A stretch of 25,470 nt of DNA from a virus. Shown piece after piece: positions 1 through 8,986 of the stretch. The DNA lies in IMG/VR virus record IMGVR_UViG_3300027977_000183, positions 1-25,470 of that record. One strand, given 5' to 3'. The notes under the pieces were generated by a model. It was not told the origin of the DNA and did no database searches. It saw nothing but the letters and a program-made list of their open reading frames with translations. The position numbers were made by a program, and so were the translations under genes. Each line of letters begins with the position of its first letter. Positions within the stretch are counted from its first letter, which is position 1.

Positions 1-4
1 TTTT

Positions 5-1567
5 CTATTTGTGCCACTTCGTACCGGATGCACTTTTAAACACACCTTCAAAACGCTTATCCCCTCCCCTGTTCATGTTCACAAAGTTCCCCCTGGTCAT
101 TTGTAGGCGCTCTAACTTAGATACCGTTCCTGAACTCGTTTCCACTTGCTTAATCCGGTAAATTTGTGGGCTTCGTTGTAATTGCTCGAACATGCCCCGG
201 TTCAATTCATTGATGGGTTCTGAAATGTACACCAGCTCGTTTTGTGCATCTGTAATAGTGTCTACTCTGGCAACATCCTGTATTTGATCTTCGTAATCCC
301 GGCCCCCAGGCTCAAAAATTCGCGTTGCTGAGGTCACGCCCTGGTTGAGCGCTCGGAGTTCTCCAAATCGGATGCTATCAAAACTGCCAACATCGCCCAG
401 GTAAATGATCACTTCTTTGCAATCACAATCCTGATGTGAAAATGTTCTGAATAACTTTTCAGAATATGCGGTTTTCACGTCAACATCTGTGTAAGCAAAG
501 ACTTGAATATCTACACTATCAGCAAACTCAAGTAGGCCCGTATATGATCCGTTAAGGGTTCCAGTTGGCACAAAAAAGAAACGATGAGCGTCGGTGTCGG
601 GGCTTGCTGCTACGGTTTCAGTGGTTTCTCCGATGTGAATTGTAAACTCGATTAAAAAAGGATCGGCGGTGCGCCATGCTCCGTCGTTGACCAAGTAAAT
701 ACCCGCAAGCTCAAAGAAGTCATTGCATAGATACCGCCTCAAGGGGTTGCCCGTCACCCACTTTACAAGGGGATCACCTGGGCCGTCGTCGCTGGGGTCG
801 CTGGTGTATGGCGAAAATCCTAATTGGTCAGTGGGTTGAAAAATGGAATTGACAAGGGTAAACAAATCACCTTGTACAACTTCCTCCACGTCTTGTTGGC
901 AAATGCTGTTTTGGTTAATGAGTGCGGCTCTAAAAAGAATGTCCATCCAAAATTTATCTTCAGCCCAAAAGGTAGTGTTCGTTTTTGGTTCGTAGGTATT
1001 GAACAGGAAAGCGGGGTCTAACTTGATTGAACACACCCCATTTGCCCCACTTGGATCAATTGCCGAACTTTTGCGGCCCGCAATGCGGGTTGAATCTTTG
1101 TACAAATCCCAAATCACAAACTTGCTTTTTCGGCTTTCGGTGGTGCCGTTGGTGCTTGATACCGTTGGCGGGTTAACAAACGATGCAAAAGAAAAAGAAA
1201 AAGGAGAAAGTGCGCCAGGCTTTGACTTGGTGGCCACTACTTGCCCATTGTTATGCACTACAACCCAATCAAGAAAATCAGGGCTGATCGAAAGCATGTT
1301 GGCGAAATTCCTTGCAGTGTTTACCTCGTTGGCTTCATGCTCGTAGGTTGTAGCGGTGTAAGGCTCTGCTGAATCGGTGGCGAAAAAGGTATTCACTATT
1401 ATTATTGCAAGCGCATCGGCTTCGGCCCCTGGATCGAAAGTAATTGTGAAGGTGGCGTAAGCGTCAGCACTATTCAAAAAATCCGTTGTGCCTAGCAGCC
1501 ATTCCAAGTACTTGCTTTTTGGCTGTGGTACAGTGTCGCTTGGTTGCTGTGTTATGGTGAAACTCAT
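5..1567 (-). CDS. Tail-associated structural protein, unassigned
   Basis: A complete 520-residue protein directly downstream of the tape measure gene; its ATG overlaps the tape measure stop in an ATGA junction. I do not recognise a named domain. The sequence is rich in beta-forming stretches, Thr, Asp and Phe, has no signal peptide or membrane segment, and contains a short Cys pair (DCDC) around residue 385. Genes in this position in siphophages usually encode distal tail or tail-tip components that contact the tape measure, so a tail-tip or baseplate-like role is inferred from position only. The C-terminal ~100 residues are more charged and could be a separate attachment domain. Confidence 0.6.
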   Translation of the reverse strand: MSFTITQQPSDTVPQPKSKYLEWLLGTTDFLNSADAYATFTITFDPGAEADALAIIIVNTFFATDSAEPYTATTYEHEANEVNTARNFANMLSISPDFLDWVVVHNNGQVVATKSKPGALSPFSFSFASFVNPPTVSSTNGTTESRKSKFVIWDLYKDSTRIAGRKSSAIDPSGANGVCSIKLDPAFLFNTYEPKTNTTFWAEDKFWMDILFRAALINQNSICQQDVEEVVQGDLFTLVNSIFQPTDQLGFSPYTSDPSDDGPGDPLVKWVTGNPLRRYLCNDFFELAGIYLVNDGAWRTADPFLIEFTIHIGETTETVAASPDTDAHRFFFVPTGTLNGSYTGLLEFADSVDIQVFAYTDVDVKTAYSEKLFRTFSHQDCDCKEVIIYLGDVGSFDSIRFGELRALNQGVTSATRIFEPGGRDYEDQIQDVARVDTITDAQNELVYISEPINELNRGMFEQLQRSPQIYRIKQVETSSGTVSKLERLQMTRGNFVNMNRGGDKRFEGVFKSASGTKWHK

Positions 1568-4500
1568 ATTTTACTTTTTTGTTCTGCCTGTGTAATCCTT
1601 TCATTTTCTCGGTTGGCTACAACTAGCCCGGCCTCTACCCCTCGTTTAGCTCCGACTCCAACGGCGGCAGCCATATTCTGGATCGAGTTGGCATCTATTG
1701 AAACCATGCTAATTCCACCGGACACGCCAACATTCATTTTGGAAAAATTCGGCTCAAGCAATCCCCCTTGCTCAAACTTCACCCCGTAACCCCGATCCGC
1801 ATTGATGGCAGATAACACAACCCGTTTGCCTGGGAAGTTTACCGCGCTGAGTTGTTTCAAAATAGGGTAGTAGCGCCCGGTGTTGTGCTTATTGATGATG
1901 GCGGTTCCCCCTTGACCATCATCACCTATCCATTCCCCGCCTTCGGCTTCAATAGTGGTGCTGCCTACCTGAACAGGAACGCCCCCGTGTGCGTGGCTTG
2001 GGCCTTTTATGATCATGCCTTTGGCGGCTTTTTGTGCGCTGATTTGGGCAATCTGTGAAGTAGTGGTAAATGTCAGAAACGCAATTTGGGCAGCCTTGTA
2101 AAGTGCGCCCAATGGATCAGGGATAATTGATGGAGTAGCCAGGATGTTAACCGTACCGGATGCCAGCGAAGAAAGCGCCGCCGCAATCCTAAACCGCTTT
2201 TGCTGTTCAAACTCTTTCTTTCTTATACGCTCCTGCTCTGCTGCAAGCTCCTTTTCAAGCTTTTCTTTCTTTTTGGTGTTATCACCTGCCAACTCAATTT
2301 CTTTGGCGTAACGCTCTTCTATGGCGTTTAATTCAGACTCATTTCTCGCACTAGCAAGGCCAGATATTGCGGCCCCGGCCTCTGTGAGCGTGTCAAAGAA
2401 TCGGCCAGAGGTAAAGAAGTCGCCAAACTCTTCAAGCAAAGCATCTAAACTCACCTCTAAATCTGTCCTGGTTCTGGTTGTGAATTGCTGCACACCTTCG
2501 CCAATTTCTTTTCCAAGGCCAGCAAGCCTAGTGAGAAGGCTTTCTCCAACCACTCGCAACCCCTTTTCGGATACCTGCACCTGCTTTATTGCCCCGTCCT
2601 CAGTTACGGTTTGGGTACGCTGGAATGTCTTTTCTGAAACGTCCTGAACTTCCTTTACTGCTTCTACAAATCCGGTCAAGTTATCAATCAGCGCCTTTTG
2701 TTCCTTTTCGGCTTTTCCTAATTGGTTCTTTGCAGAAAACAAGCGTTCAAATAATGCGGGTTGGTCTTTGGGTGCGGCCTTTTCAATCTCCCTTTCTAGC
2801 TTTGATACTTCCCCTTTTAGAAATGCAAGCGACCCCTTTGCAAACTCTTCAGCGACTTTTTTAGCCTTGGTGATGCTAGTGGTTACCTTATCGACTTTCT
2901 TCGCTGCTTCTTCATTCCCTGCTCCGAATTGGAGTACATCTTCCTTTCCTGTCTTTAGTAGATCGGTGAAGGTTTTTAGATTCTTTACAGGCGTTGTAAA
3001 TAAGTTTTGAATAGGCTTTGTGACTATGTCGTAGAATTGGCCAATGCTTCCAACTGTGCCGTTTAGCGTCTTTCTTATTGCGTCAATTACGGAAAATATT
3101 GTACGAAATGGAACGAGCGCAACCTCGCCAGCCTTTCCAAGAATTGACAACGTAGCACCAAAAGAAGTCGCCTCTTCGTCTGCTGCTCCAAAGCTTTTTG
3201 AAAGGTCGCCTACTAGGTCAAAAAGTGGCTGTATGGTTGTTCCTAAGTCCCGGAATGCTTGGATAGTCAAAATCAAAGCCTCTAAAAGCTGGGTTTGGAT
3301 GATCGTCGTTACATCCTCCAAATTTGTTCCAGCCCCGCCAATGGCCTCGGATACCTCTACGACTTTCCGGTTAAACTCTGTATTGATTTCAAGCGTGCGA
3401 AGCTGTGCGGTTTGGTATTCGTTGGTGGTGTCTATCAACGAAAGCGTGGCTTGGTCAACATCTTTGAGGGACTTGATAAACTGTATGCCAGCATCCTCAC
3501 CCGGGCCTCTGAACACATCCGCAAGAACAGCCCCGGCCTTTGGCCCATTTTCTTGCACTGTGTCAAGTTGCTTGGCTACCTCAGCAATGGCCCCGCCTAT
3601 GCCCTTTTCGCCAATTATTTTTTGGATTTCCTCGCCGCTGATTCCAATTCCTTCCAGTGCCTTGAGTGTAGCTGGGGTAAGTTCTCGCAAGCTCAGTGCC
3701 GCTTCTTTAACTGCGTCGGCTCCTTTGTCGGAAAAAATACCCTCTGTCGCTTGTCTGTTGGCGACTTTGAAAAACTGATCTGCATTGAGTCCGGCCTCTT
3801 GGAATAGCCGTGGGTACTCGCTAACGGTGTCTAAGAACTCACCATTGGCATTTGAACCTGCAACAAACCCCTCTTCAATCCTGGTTAGTGCTTCGCCAAA
3901 GGTGATGTTAAAAGCATTGGCAACGGCGTTGGCGCTTTCAATGATCTTGGTTTGATCCTCTCCGAAGGTGTCAGCAACGCCTTTTATTCGTGCGGTAAAG
4001 TCGTCAAGATCAGCCCCTGATGCGTCGGTAAGTGTTGATATTTCCCCTCGTAATTCCCGAATGCCTTGCACCAATTCGTAGACATTTTGCAAGGCCCCTA
4101 TTAAAGCTTCTCCTATTGCCGCTGCTGCACCTGGGATTGAAGCGAATGCGGCAATGTCAAACCCTGACAGTTGGGTGAATACGCCTTGGAAGGCTTCGCC
4201 GTAATTACCAACATTGCGTTGAAATTGACCCAGGCTTGCGTCTATGTCCTTTAATTCCCGGTCAAGTTCTTGAATGCGCCTCACTGTTTCCTCTCCAAAT
4301 GATCCCCGGCGCTCCTCTGCTGTGAGGTCTTTATAGGAGTTGCGAAGCCGCGACAATTCCGCATTCAATGCCCGGTATGAGTTCTTGCCCTTATCGGCGT
4401 TTTGCTGAAACTGATTGATAGCGTTTCGCTCTTCCTGGCGTTGCTGCTGCTGTATTGCCCGTAAGGCTGCAAGCTGTTCACTGAGTCGCTTATACTCTTC

Positions 4501-4626
4501 GGTGTTGAACTTTTCAGCTTTACGGGCATTGGTGGTTTCCCGTATGGCCCTAGCTAAATCCTCCTGGCTTTCAACCGCCGATTTAACACCTTTAATCTCA
4601 ACTTCGTATATAAGGACTCTGGTCAT
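1564..4626 (-). CDS. Tail tape measure protein
   Basis: A 1020-residue protein with the layout of phage tape measure proteins. The N-terminal ~150 residues are charged and coiled-coil-like, with many Gln, Glu and Arg. A hydrophobic, Ala/Ile-rich patch follows near residues 155-180, then long helical repeats, a second strong coiled coil near residues 775-825 and another hydrophobic stretch to about 865. The C-terminal part has a GPSHAHGG motif (about 875-882) followed by an EAEGGEW stretch, a pattern I associate with tape measure proteins of Bacteroidota phages. The protein sets tail length and helps DNA entry; at about 0.15 nm per residue it would fit a tail near 150 nm (inference). Both ends overlap neighbours by ATGA junctions. 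Confidence 0.88.
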   Translation of the reverse strand: MTRVLIYEVEIKGVKSAVESQEDLARAIRETTNARKAEKFNTEEYKRLSEQLAALRAIQQQQRQEERNAINQFQQNADKGKNSYRALNAELSRLRNSYKDLTAEERRGSFGEETVRRIQELDRELKDIDASLGQFQRNVGNYGEAFQGVFTQLSGFDIAAFASIPGAAAAIGEALIGALQNVYELVQGIRELRGEISTLTDASGADLDDFTARIKGVADTFGEDQTKIIESANAVANAFNITFGEALTRIEEGFVAGSNANGEFLDTVSEYPRLFQEAGLNADQFFKVANRQATEGIFSDKGADAVKEAALSLRELTPATLKALEGIGISGEEIQKIIGEKGIGGAIAEVAKQLDTVQENGPKAGAVLADVFRGPGEDAGIQFIKSLKDVDQATLSLIDTTNEYQTAQLRTLEINTEFNRKVVEVSEAIGGAGTNLEDVTTIIQTQLLEALILTIQAFRDLGTTIQPLFDLVGDLSKSFGAADEEATSFGATLSILGKAGEVALVPFRTIFSVIDAIRKTLNGTVGSIGQFYDIVTKPIQNLFTTPVKNLKTFTDLLKTGKEDVLQFGAGNEEAAKKVDKVTTSITKAKKVAEEFAKGSLAFLKGEVSKLEREIEKAAPKDQPALFERLFSAKNQLGKAEKEQKALIDNLTGFVEAVKEVQDVSEKTFQRTQTVTEDGAIKQVQVSEKGLRVVGESLLTRLAGLGKEIGEGVQQFTTRTRTDLEVSLDALLEEFGDFFTSGRFFDTLTEAGAAISGLASARNESELNAIEERYAKEIELAGDNTKKKEKLEKELAAEQERIRKKEFEQQKRFRIAAALSSLASGTVNILATPSIIPDPLGALYKAAQIAFLTFTTTSQIAQISAQKAAKGMIIKGPSHAHGGVPVQVGSTTIEAEGGEWIGDDGQGGTAIINKHNTGRYYPILKQLSAVNFPGKRVVLSAINADRGYGVKFEQGGLLEPNFSKMNVGVSGGISMVSIDANSIQNMAAAVGVGAKRGVEAGLVVANRENERITQAEQKSKI

Positions 4627-5162
4627 GCTGCTATGTTTCGTGCTTCTTCAATGGCCGCTTGGTAGATTTCATCAAAGTTTTCCACCAAAAGCTCGAATAC
4701 CTTGAATTGTTCTTGAATGATTTTGTCTGCATTCACCTCAAAGCCAAACTTTATCCACTCAGTACGCCTACCGTTCTTTGAAAAGGCAAACGATCCAGGT
4801 AGCGGGAAACCAAGTATAGTGGCTTTATTGAGCGTTAGGAACGTGAACCGCTTTAAATTCGACTCAGAAAGCCCAGGTTTTACGACTCTGGCCCACTGTA
4901 ATAGCCTTGCCTGGGCCGCCGCACTTGTGTCTACCTTACTCGCTGGTATTCCCGTGTCCAAATCTAAAAGGTAATCGTTGCCTTCAATGCCAATGCGCAA
5001 AGTATCTCCGACACTTTCGACAACTTTTGCCTTTAATGAGGCTATGCCTTGACCTGTTGCAACGTGGCCCTGTTCCCTCAATTCGTCCTTGCCTTTTTCT
5101 ACTAGGCTTTCCACGGCGTTGAGGGCAATACCTACCAATTCCTGATACGTGACTATCCGCAT
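4623..5162 (-). CDS. Putative neck or tail-completion protein (HK97 gp10-like)
   Basis: A 179-residue protein just upstream of the tape measure gene. The N-terminal helix followed by an ATGQG..SLK stretch and a DYLLDLDTG segment (residues 63-71) resembles the layout of HK97 gp10-type proteins, which join head and tail or close the tail end. This is a fold-level impression. The ATG at 5162 lies inside the end of the upstream gene (10-bp overlap), and the stop overlaps the tape measure start (ATGA). No membrane segment or signal peptide is visible. Confidence 0.45.
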   Translation of the reverse strand: MRIVTYQELVGIALNAVESLVEKGKDELREQGHVATGQGIASLKAKVVESVGDTLRIGIEGNDYLLDLDTGIPASKVDTSAAAQARLLQWARVVKPGLSESNLKRFTFLTLNKATILGFPLPGSFAFSKNGRRTEWIKFGFEVNADKIIQEQFKVFELLVENFDEIYQAAIEEARNIAA

Positions 5163-5893
5163 GACTCGCAGTTTGTGACAGGGACAACGAATTGGGCAAA
5201 ATCCTTGTAAATCATTCTCGTTGTCTCAACTTCACAAACCTGAATTGTAAGCGGCGTTGCATATCCACGCGCCCCGCCTATCGCTCCGTCACTCCATTTT
5301 GTAAAAGCCCAACGGGCGTTTGGCACAATAAGACTTTCGATCCATTCGCCTTGGGTGCTAAGTAGCCCGTATGTGTCTTGCTCAATTAGATAATTTGCCT
5401 CTGGTTGGGTAAACCAAAAATCATCAGTACCGTTGGTGAATACTTCGTGTTTCAAAAGCCTGCGAAGAAACGAGCGAAGAATGTAGAAAGAGTTTTGAAA
5501 GGCGCTTTCGGTTTCCAGGACTTCCGGAGGGCAATTCTCGCAAGTGTTGCGGTCAAAAGCAATGATGTTTAATTCCAGGTAAACCCGGTCGCTTTCGATT
5601 GAGTCGGTATAGCTTCCAGTTTCTTCAATCACCAATCCGGGGTATTCAAAGACCATCTTAGACGGATCAGCCCCCGCCGCATCCCAGTTACGGGAAAAAA
5701 AACGCCCGGCCTTGTAATCGCCATACGTCGCCCCCAATGATGGGTGCATGACGCTGGGTTGCATATCGTCCACAAAAGCAGCAAAGGAGTTAACCCGGTG
5801 AGGCACTCCCTTTTTGTTTTGTTCCCTTGAGGCCATTTGGGCCACGATCTTGCGGCAAATGGCAATGAAGTCATTTTTGGTTAGTACTTTCAC
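5153..5893 (-). CDS. Structural-module protein of unknown function ending in CESCG
   Basis: A 246-residue protein between the probable tail-assembly pair and the gp10-like gene. It starts with GTG, and that GTG overlaps the upstream TGA stop. No domain is recognised. It is aromatic-rich, has a Cys pair (CENC) near residue 140 and ends in Asn-CESCG. The same five-residue ending occurs in the small gene after the large terminase. The position suggests a neck, tail terminator or tail completion role, inferred from context only. Confidence 0.55.
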   Translation of the reverse strand: MKVLTKNDFIAICRKIVAQMASREQNKKGVPHRVNSFAAFVDDMQPSVMHPSLGATYGDYKAGRFFSRNWDAAGADPSKMVFEYPGLVIEETGSYTDSIESDRVYLELNIIAFDRNTCENCPPEVLETESAFQNSFYILRSFLRRLLKHEVFTNGTDDFWFTQPEANYLIEQDTYGLLSTQGEWIESLIVPNARWAFTKWSDGAIGGARGYATPLTIQVCEVETTRMIYKDFAQFVVPVTNCESCG

Positions 5894-6135
5894 ACCCGTG
5901 AATTTTTAAGTGAAGTAAGAAAAACAAAATCCTCAAAGTCGCTTTTCCAAAGTGATTCCATACCTCCGATGTACCATTGTTCCCGTAGTGCTGCGTCCAG
6001 TAGTAACCGCCACCCCATCAGCTCGAAAGCTTCCCGCGCCGCCGCTTCACGATCCCTGGTTTCTTTCGACTTAGTTCCTGAACCCTGGTAGGGCGAGCCG
6101 TTCCAGAAGAATTGGTAGTCTGGTTTTGCAGCCAA
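5890..6135 (-). CDS. Downstream reading frame of a probable frameshifted tail-assembly pair
   Basis: This frame encodes an acidic/aromatic segment with the sequence style of a real protein (for example a WNGSPYQGSG stretch and a helix with REAAAREAFELMGWR). The only start inside it is a TTG at 6135. The frame is open further upstream, through the T9 run at 6154-6162 of the preceding gene, and lies in its -1 frame. A -1 slip there would join it to the preceding product. The alternative is an independent small gene with a TTG start, or a broken single gene if the T run is miscounted. The stop (TGA) overlaps the GTG of the next gene. Confidence 0.6.
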   Translation of the reverse strand: MAAKPDYQFFWNGSPYQGSGTKSKETRDREAAAREAFELMGWRLLLDAALREQWYIGGMESLWKSDFEDFVFLTSLKNSRV

Positions 6136-6821
6136 AGTAAGTATGAATTGATCAAAAAAAAACGAAGGATTAAGACTTCGCCAGCGGTTACGGTTCTGAA
6201 AGTTTGCATCCTATCGTTTAGAAAAGATTCCAACTCTTTTCTGTTCCAGGGTAGCACCTCCCCTTTCTTTCTTACAAGTATTGCCAATTCTCGCAGCCCT
6301 AAAGTAAAGTCCATACTACCCAAAGCAAATTTCTTTTCTTCCAGGTTTTTTTCTGCGATGCGTCGAAACTCAAGCACTTCAATTGCTTCGCCTGTACTCA
6401 CACCCTCCAAGGTCAAAAACTTAGCCGCCTTGAGTTGATCCAATTGGTATTCTTCGCCGCTGACAACCAACTTGAAAACTTTGTCTTTGAGCGTTTCAGG
6501 CTTGAAGGTGTTGATAACTGTGTTCAAGTGTGCGTACAGACGCATAACAGACAGATCGGCTTCCAGTGTTACAGTAAAGCCGTTCAAAAACAATTCTTCA
6601 ATCGGTTCATCAAGCGAAAACGGTAAGTCCCAAATCCAATCTCCGTACACGTAATCTAATGCCCTGGTGATTGCAATGATTGCAGCCTGGCTGTCTTCTG
6701 TTTCTTGTGCTGTAAAATATTCCTGCTCTTGGTCTTTGAAGTCGCAAAACGCCTCCCACGGTATTTCATGTGCGGTAAGTGGTAGATTGATTGTAGCTCC
6801 GGTAGATAGTTGTGCAATCAT
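6018..6821 (-). CDS. Putative tail assembly chaperone, frame-0 product
   Basis: A protein of 267 residues if started at the ATG at 6821, which overlaps the previous stop as ATGA; a TTG two codons earlier is also possible. The N-terminal ~220 residues are acidic and helical with normal composition. After the T9 run (residues 221-223) the frame-0 sequence becomes Arg/Lys/Thr-rich and looks out of frame. This matches the gpG/gpGT type of tail assembly chaperone, in which a slippery site gives a short and a -1 frameshifted long form; here the long form would be about 310 residues. The function is inferred from architecture and from position upstream of the tape measure gene. Confidence 0.6.
   Translation of the reverse strand: MIAQLSTGATINLPLTAHEIPWEAFCDFKDQEQEYFTAQETEDSQAAIIAITRALDYVYGDWIWDLPFSLDEPIEELFLNGFTVTLEADLSVMRLYAHLNTVINTFKPETLKDKVFKLVVSGEEYQLDQLKAAKFLTLEGVSTGEAIEVLEFRRIAEKNLEEKKFALGSMDFTLGLRELAILVRKKGEVLPWNRKELESFLNDRMQTFRTVTAGEVLILRFFLINSYLLWLQNQTTNSSGTARPTRVQELSRKKPGIVKRRRGKLSS
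6154..6164 (-). promoter_or_regulatory. Candidate -1 frameshift slippery site (T9)
   Basis: The coding strand reads CGT TTT TTT TTG in frame 0, giving a perfect T_TTT_TTT heptamer. Slipping by -1 continues into the open frame that ends at 5890. The next frame-0 codons give poor-looking protein, while the -1 frame gives a convincing one. No clear downstream stem-loop was identified by eye. A homopolymer-length error in the assembly would give the same picture. Confidence 0.5.
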
Positions 6822-7327
6822 CCGCAAGATTCACATTCGCCTGACGTTTCCCGCCCGGCTTTGGCTGAGTAATCTAGTTCCTTTTTGTACTCGCTTGGCT
6901 GCTTGGCTTGCTTTGCGGGTATCTCTTTGGGTTGGTGGTTGAGTCCTTCTTGGTTCAAAAAGAAGTCCACAATGCGAGGTTTGTCAGCTATGTAGAACTC
7001 ACCCAAGGAAAGCATCATTGAGCGCCAGAATTGCGCCCTAAACCCTGCTTCTTTGGCATCTTCATATGCTTCAAGTAGTGCGTTAAAAATAGCCTCTGCT
7101 TCGGGGTGTACCCACTCGCTTTTGATGGGTTCCATCACATCTACATCAACCTCGCCTTTTAGGAAGCTTTTAAGGGCTTCCGCAACTTCTGAAAAGTCGT
7201 TTGATGGGTAATTTACCTCCCCTCCAATGACCAACATTTCTTTATTGAAAAGCGTGGTCATAAGGAAATTAAATTTGTTCAATTCCTTTGGTGGTGTTTG
7301 TTCAATTTCGGTTTTGACTTTTGCCAT
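6818..7327 (-). CDS. Protein of unknown function after TerL, ending in CESCG
   Basis: A 169-residue acidic protein starting at the ATG at 7327, 10 bp after the large terminase stop; upstream in-frame codons overlap the terminase gene and are less likely. It is largely helical, with an acidic middle and a Lys/Gln/Pro-rich linker before the tail. It ends in Gly-Glu-CESCG, the same five residues that end the 246-residue protein at 5153. Its stop overlaps the next ATG. In a classical gene order the portal would sit here, but at 169 residues it cannot be one. A head-tail or tail structural role is possible from position. Confidence 0.6.
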   Translation of the reverse strand: MAKVKTEIEQTPPKELNKFNFLMTTLFNKEMLVIGGEVNYPSNDFSEVAEALKSFLKGEVDVDVMEPIKSEWVHPEAEAIFNALLEAYEDAKEAGFRAQFWRSMMLSLGEFYIADKPRIVDFFLNQEGLNHQPKEIPAKQAKQPSEYKKELDYSAKAGRETSGECESCG

Positions 7328-7337
7328 TATGTTTGAT

Positions 7338-8588
7338 TTATCCTTTACCTGTTTTGATTTCCCCCGGCCTTGGAACATGCTTCACAATCCAGGTAAACCC
7401 ATATCGACCAGCGTCCAAGCTGTGGTTATATTGATCTATCGGAGTGTCGCTTTTCTTGTCGGCCCACACATAGTTGTCAAGCTCGTTTTTGATGTTTGGG
7501 CTATCGGACGTAACAACGATTTCATAATCCTTCATGTCTTTGATGCCCTGAATAATGGAGTTTGGCCCTTTCTTCGCCTCAATCACCCTAAACCCCTTGG
7601 AGCGCAAAAACATTACAGTGCGCTTTTCGTTGGTATCCGATACAATGGGCTTGCCCTTATCCGGTATCGCGTCCTCCATCATCCTTAAAAGCCCCTCATT
7701 TGAAAGCTCCGTTTCGTAAATCAATTCTTTGAGGTAAATCTTTTTCCGCTTTCGATCCACTGCAATCTTCACAAGTGCAAGCGGGTCAGGGAAGTACCCA
7801 AAGTCCATAGCGTAAATATACGGTAACTTTTCATCAAATACACCCTCGGACCAATCCTCGTAAATTACACCCTCTGCTTTTTCAATCCATTGGCCAATGA
7901 TGTAATGGCCATACTTCTTTGGGTTGTTGACCTTGAGGTCGTAAATCCTGCGAAGGTAAGACTCTGAAAGGTTGTCTTTGTTGTCCAGGTACGTGACGTG
8001 GATGTGTGTAACGTCTGGGTGTGTGGAGATACTCACGGGCACCCCATCAATAATTTCAGTCCTGCGAGTGTCTTGAATCCAACGCTTGTAAACCCAGTGG
8101 GTTTTATTCGTCGGGTTCATAATCAAGATGATCAGGTTTGTTTTGTTTTTGTCCCTGATCGAAAGGTCAATCTTATCAAATTCATCCTCATTGGTCAATT
8201 CCTCGGCTTCATCTAGCACAAAAATATTGGACTTGATTGACTTTAGTTTTGCGGTTTGGGATTTAGACCCGGACTTTAAGCCCCTGAATGATACGGCTGA
8301 TCCGGTAGAGCCGCAATACACATCGTTTTTCTTTTGGGTAAAGTAGGGGTGAAGGTTTTGAATGTCGATCTTTTCAGCAAATTCAAGGACTACCGAATCA
8401 TTGGCCGCCGCCATTGTGTAGCGGGTGTATAAGATTCTTTGGTTGTGATGCTCTGCCATGATACGAGAGCAAAGAAGGGTAATAGCAAAAGACTTAGCAG
8501 CACCACGGCCACCAGATAGCAGAACGTAGCGAGTTTTTGGAGCTTCAAATAAGGGGGCAAACTTTTCATTTACTCGGATTTCACCCAT
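7338..8588 (-). CDS. terL: Terminase large subunit (Terminase_3/PBSX-like)
   Basis: A 416-residue DNA packaging motor. The N-terminal ATPase has a Walker A GGRGAAKS (residues 26-33), a Walker B with catalytic Glu in IFVLDEAEE (122-130) and a coupling motif around LIMNPT (155-160). The C-terminal RNase H-fold nuclease shows its acidic residues in MDFGY (D262), SDTNE (D318) and SLDAGRY (D392). The length is normal for the family. It translocates DNA into the procapsid and cuts the concatemer. It starts at an ATG inside the end of the small subunit gene. Confidence 0.93.
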   Translation of the reverse strand: MGEIRVNEKFAPLFEAPKTRYVLLSGGRGAAKSFAITLLCSRIMAEHHNQRILYTRYTMAAANDSVVLEFAEKIDIQNLHPYFTQKKNDVYCGSTGSAVSFRGLKSGSKSQTAKLKSIKSNIFVLDEAEELTNEDEFDKIDLSIRDKNKTNLIILIMNPTNKTHWVYKRWIQDTRRTEIIDGVPVSISTHPDVTHIHVTYLDNKDNLSESYLRRIYDLKVNNPKKYGHYIIGQWIEKAEGVIYEDWSEGVFDEKLPYIYAMDFGYFPDPLALVKIAVDRKRKKIYLKELIYETELSNEGLLRMMEDAIPDKGKPIVSDTNEKRTVMFLRSKGFRVIEAKKGPNSIIQGIKDMKDYEIVVTSDSPNIKNELDNYVWADKKSDTPIDQYNHSLDAGRYGFTWIVKHVPRPGEIKTGKG

Positions 8589-8974
8589 ACTATTTTTGGA
8601 ATGTCTGCCAATTCTTGTGTTGTTCCAACGCCCATTTGAAGCAGTCGTTTACCGTATCCCCTGGCGCTGCCCTTGTTGTTCAGCACATACATGATAAGCA
8701 TATGGTTGCCCTCTGCTATTTGCTTGTACATATTCATCTCTACGAAGTCCAGGTTGTTTTCTTGTATCTCAAGTACGGTATTTGCATACTCCTGGTCTTC
8801 GTTCACCCATCGCCAGTGAGTGCTTCGTTCAATGCCCACTTTCTCGGCTGCTGGCTTGACAAGTCCAAACGTCGTTTTAAGCGCGTCAAGCATCTGCTTT
8901 TTTTGTGTTGCAGTTCTGGCCTTGCGTGTGGCGTTTCCTTTGTCCCTATCTGCCTGGGTTAGCTCGTGTGCCAT
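8570..8974 (-). CDS. terS: Terminase small subunit
   Basis: A 134-residue protein when started at the ATG at 8974; an in-frame start nine codons upstream would sit in the terminator T tract and is less likely. Residues ~25-60 form a helix-turn-helix (KPAAEKVGIERSTHWRWV), the DNA-recognition fold of small terminases, followed by a helical segment suitable for oligomerisation. It overlaps the large subunit gene by 19 bp, the usual arrangement. It should recognise the packaging site and regulate TerL. Confidence 0.85.
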   Translation of the reverse strand: MAHELTQADRDKGNATRKARTATQKKQMLDALKTTFGLVKPAAEKVGIERSTHWRWVNEDQEYANTVLEIQENNLDFVEMNMYKQIAEGNHMLIMYVLNNKGSARGYGKRLLQMGVGTTQELADIPKIVWVKSE

Positions 8975-8986
8975 ATAGTGTATTTG

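Noticed and set aside
3044-3807. Long plus-strand open frames (up to 244 residues) opposite the tape measure gene
   Set aside because: They lie antisense to a convincing tape measure gene, are Ser/Pro/Ala-rich in the way antisense frames are, and have no promoter or neighbours on that strand.
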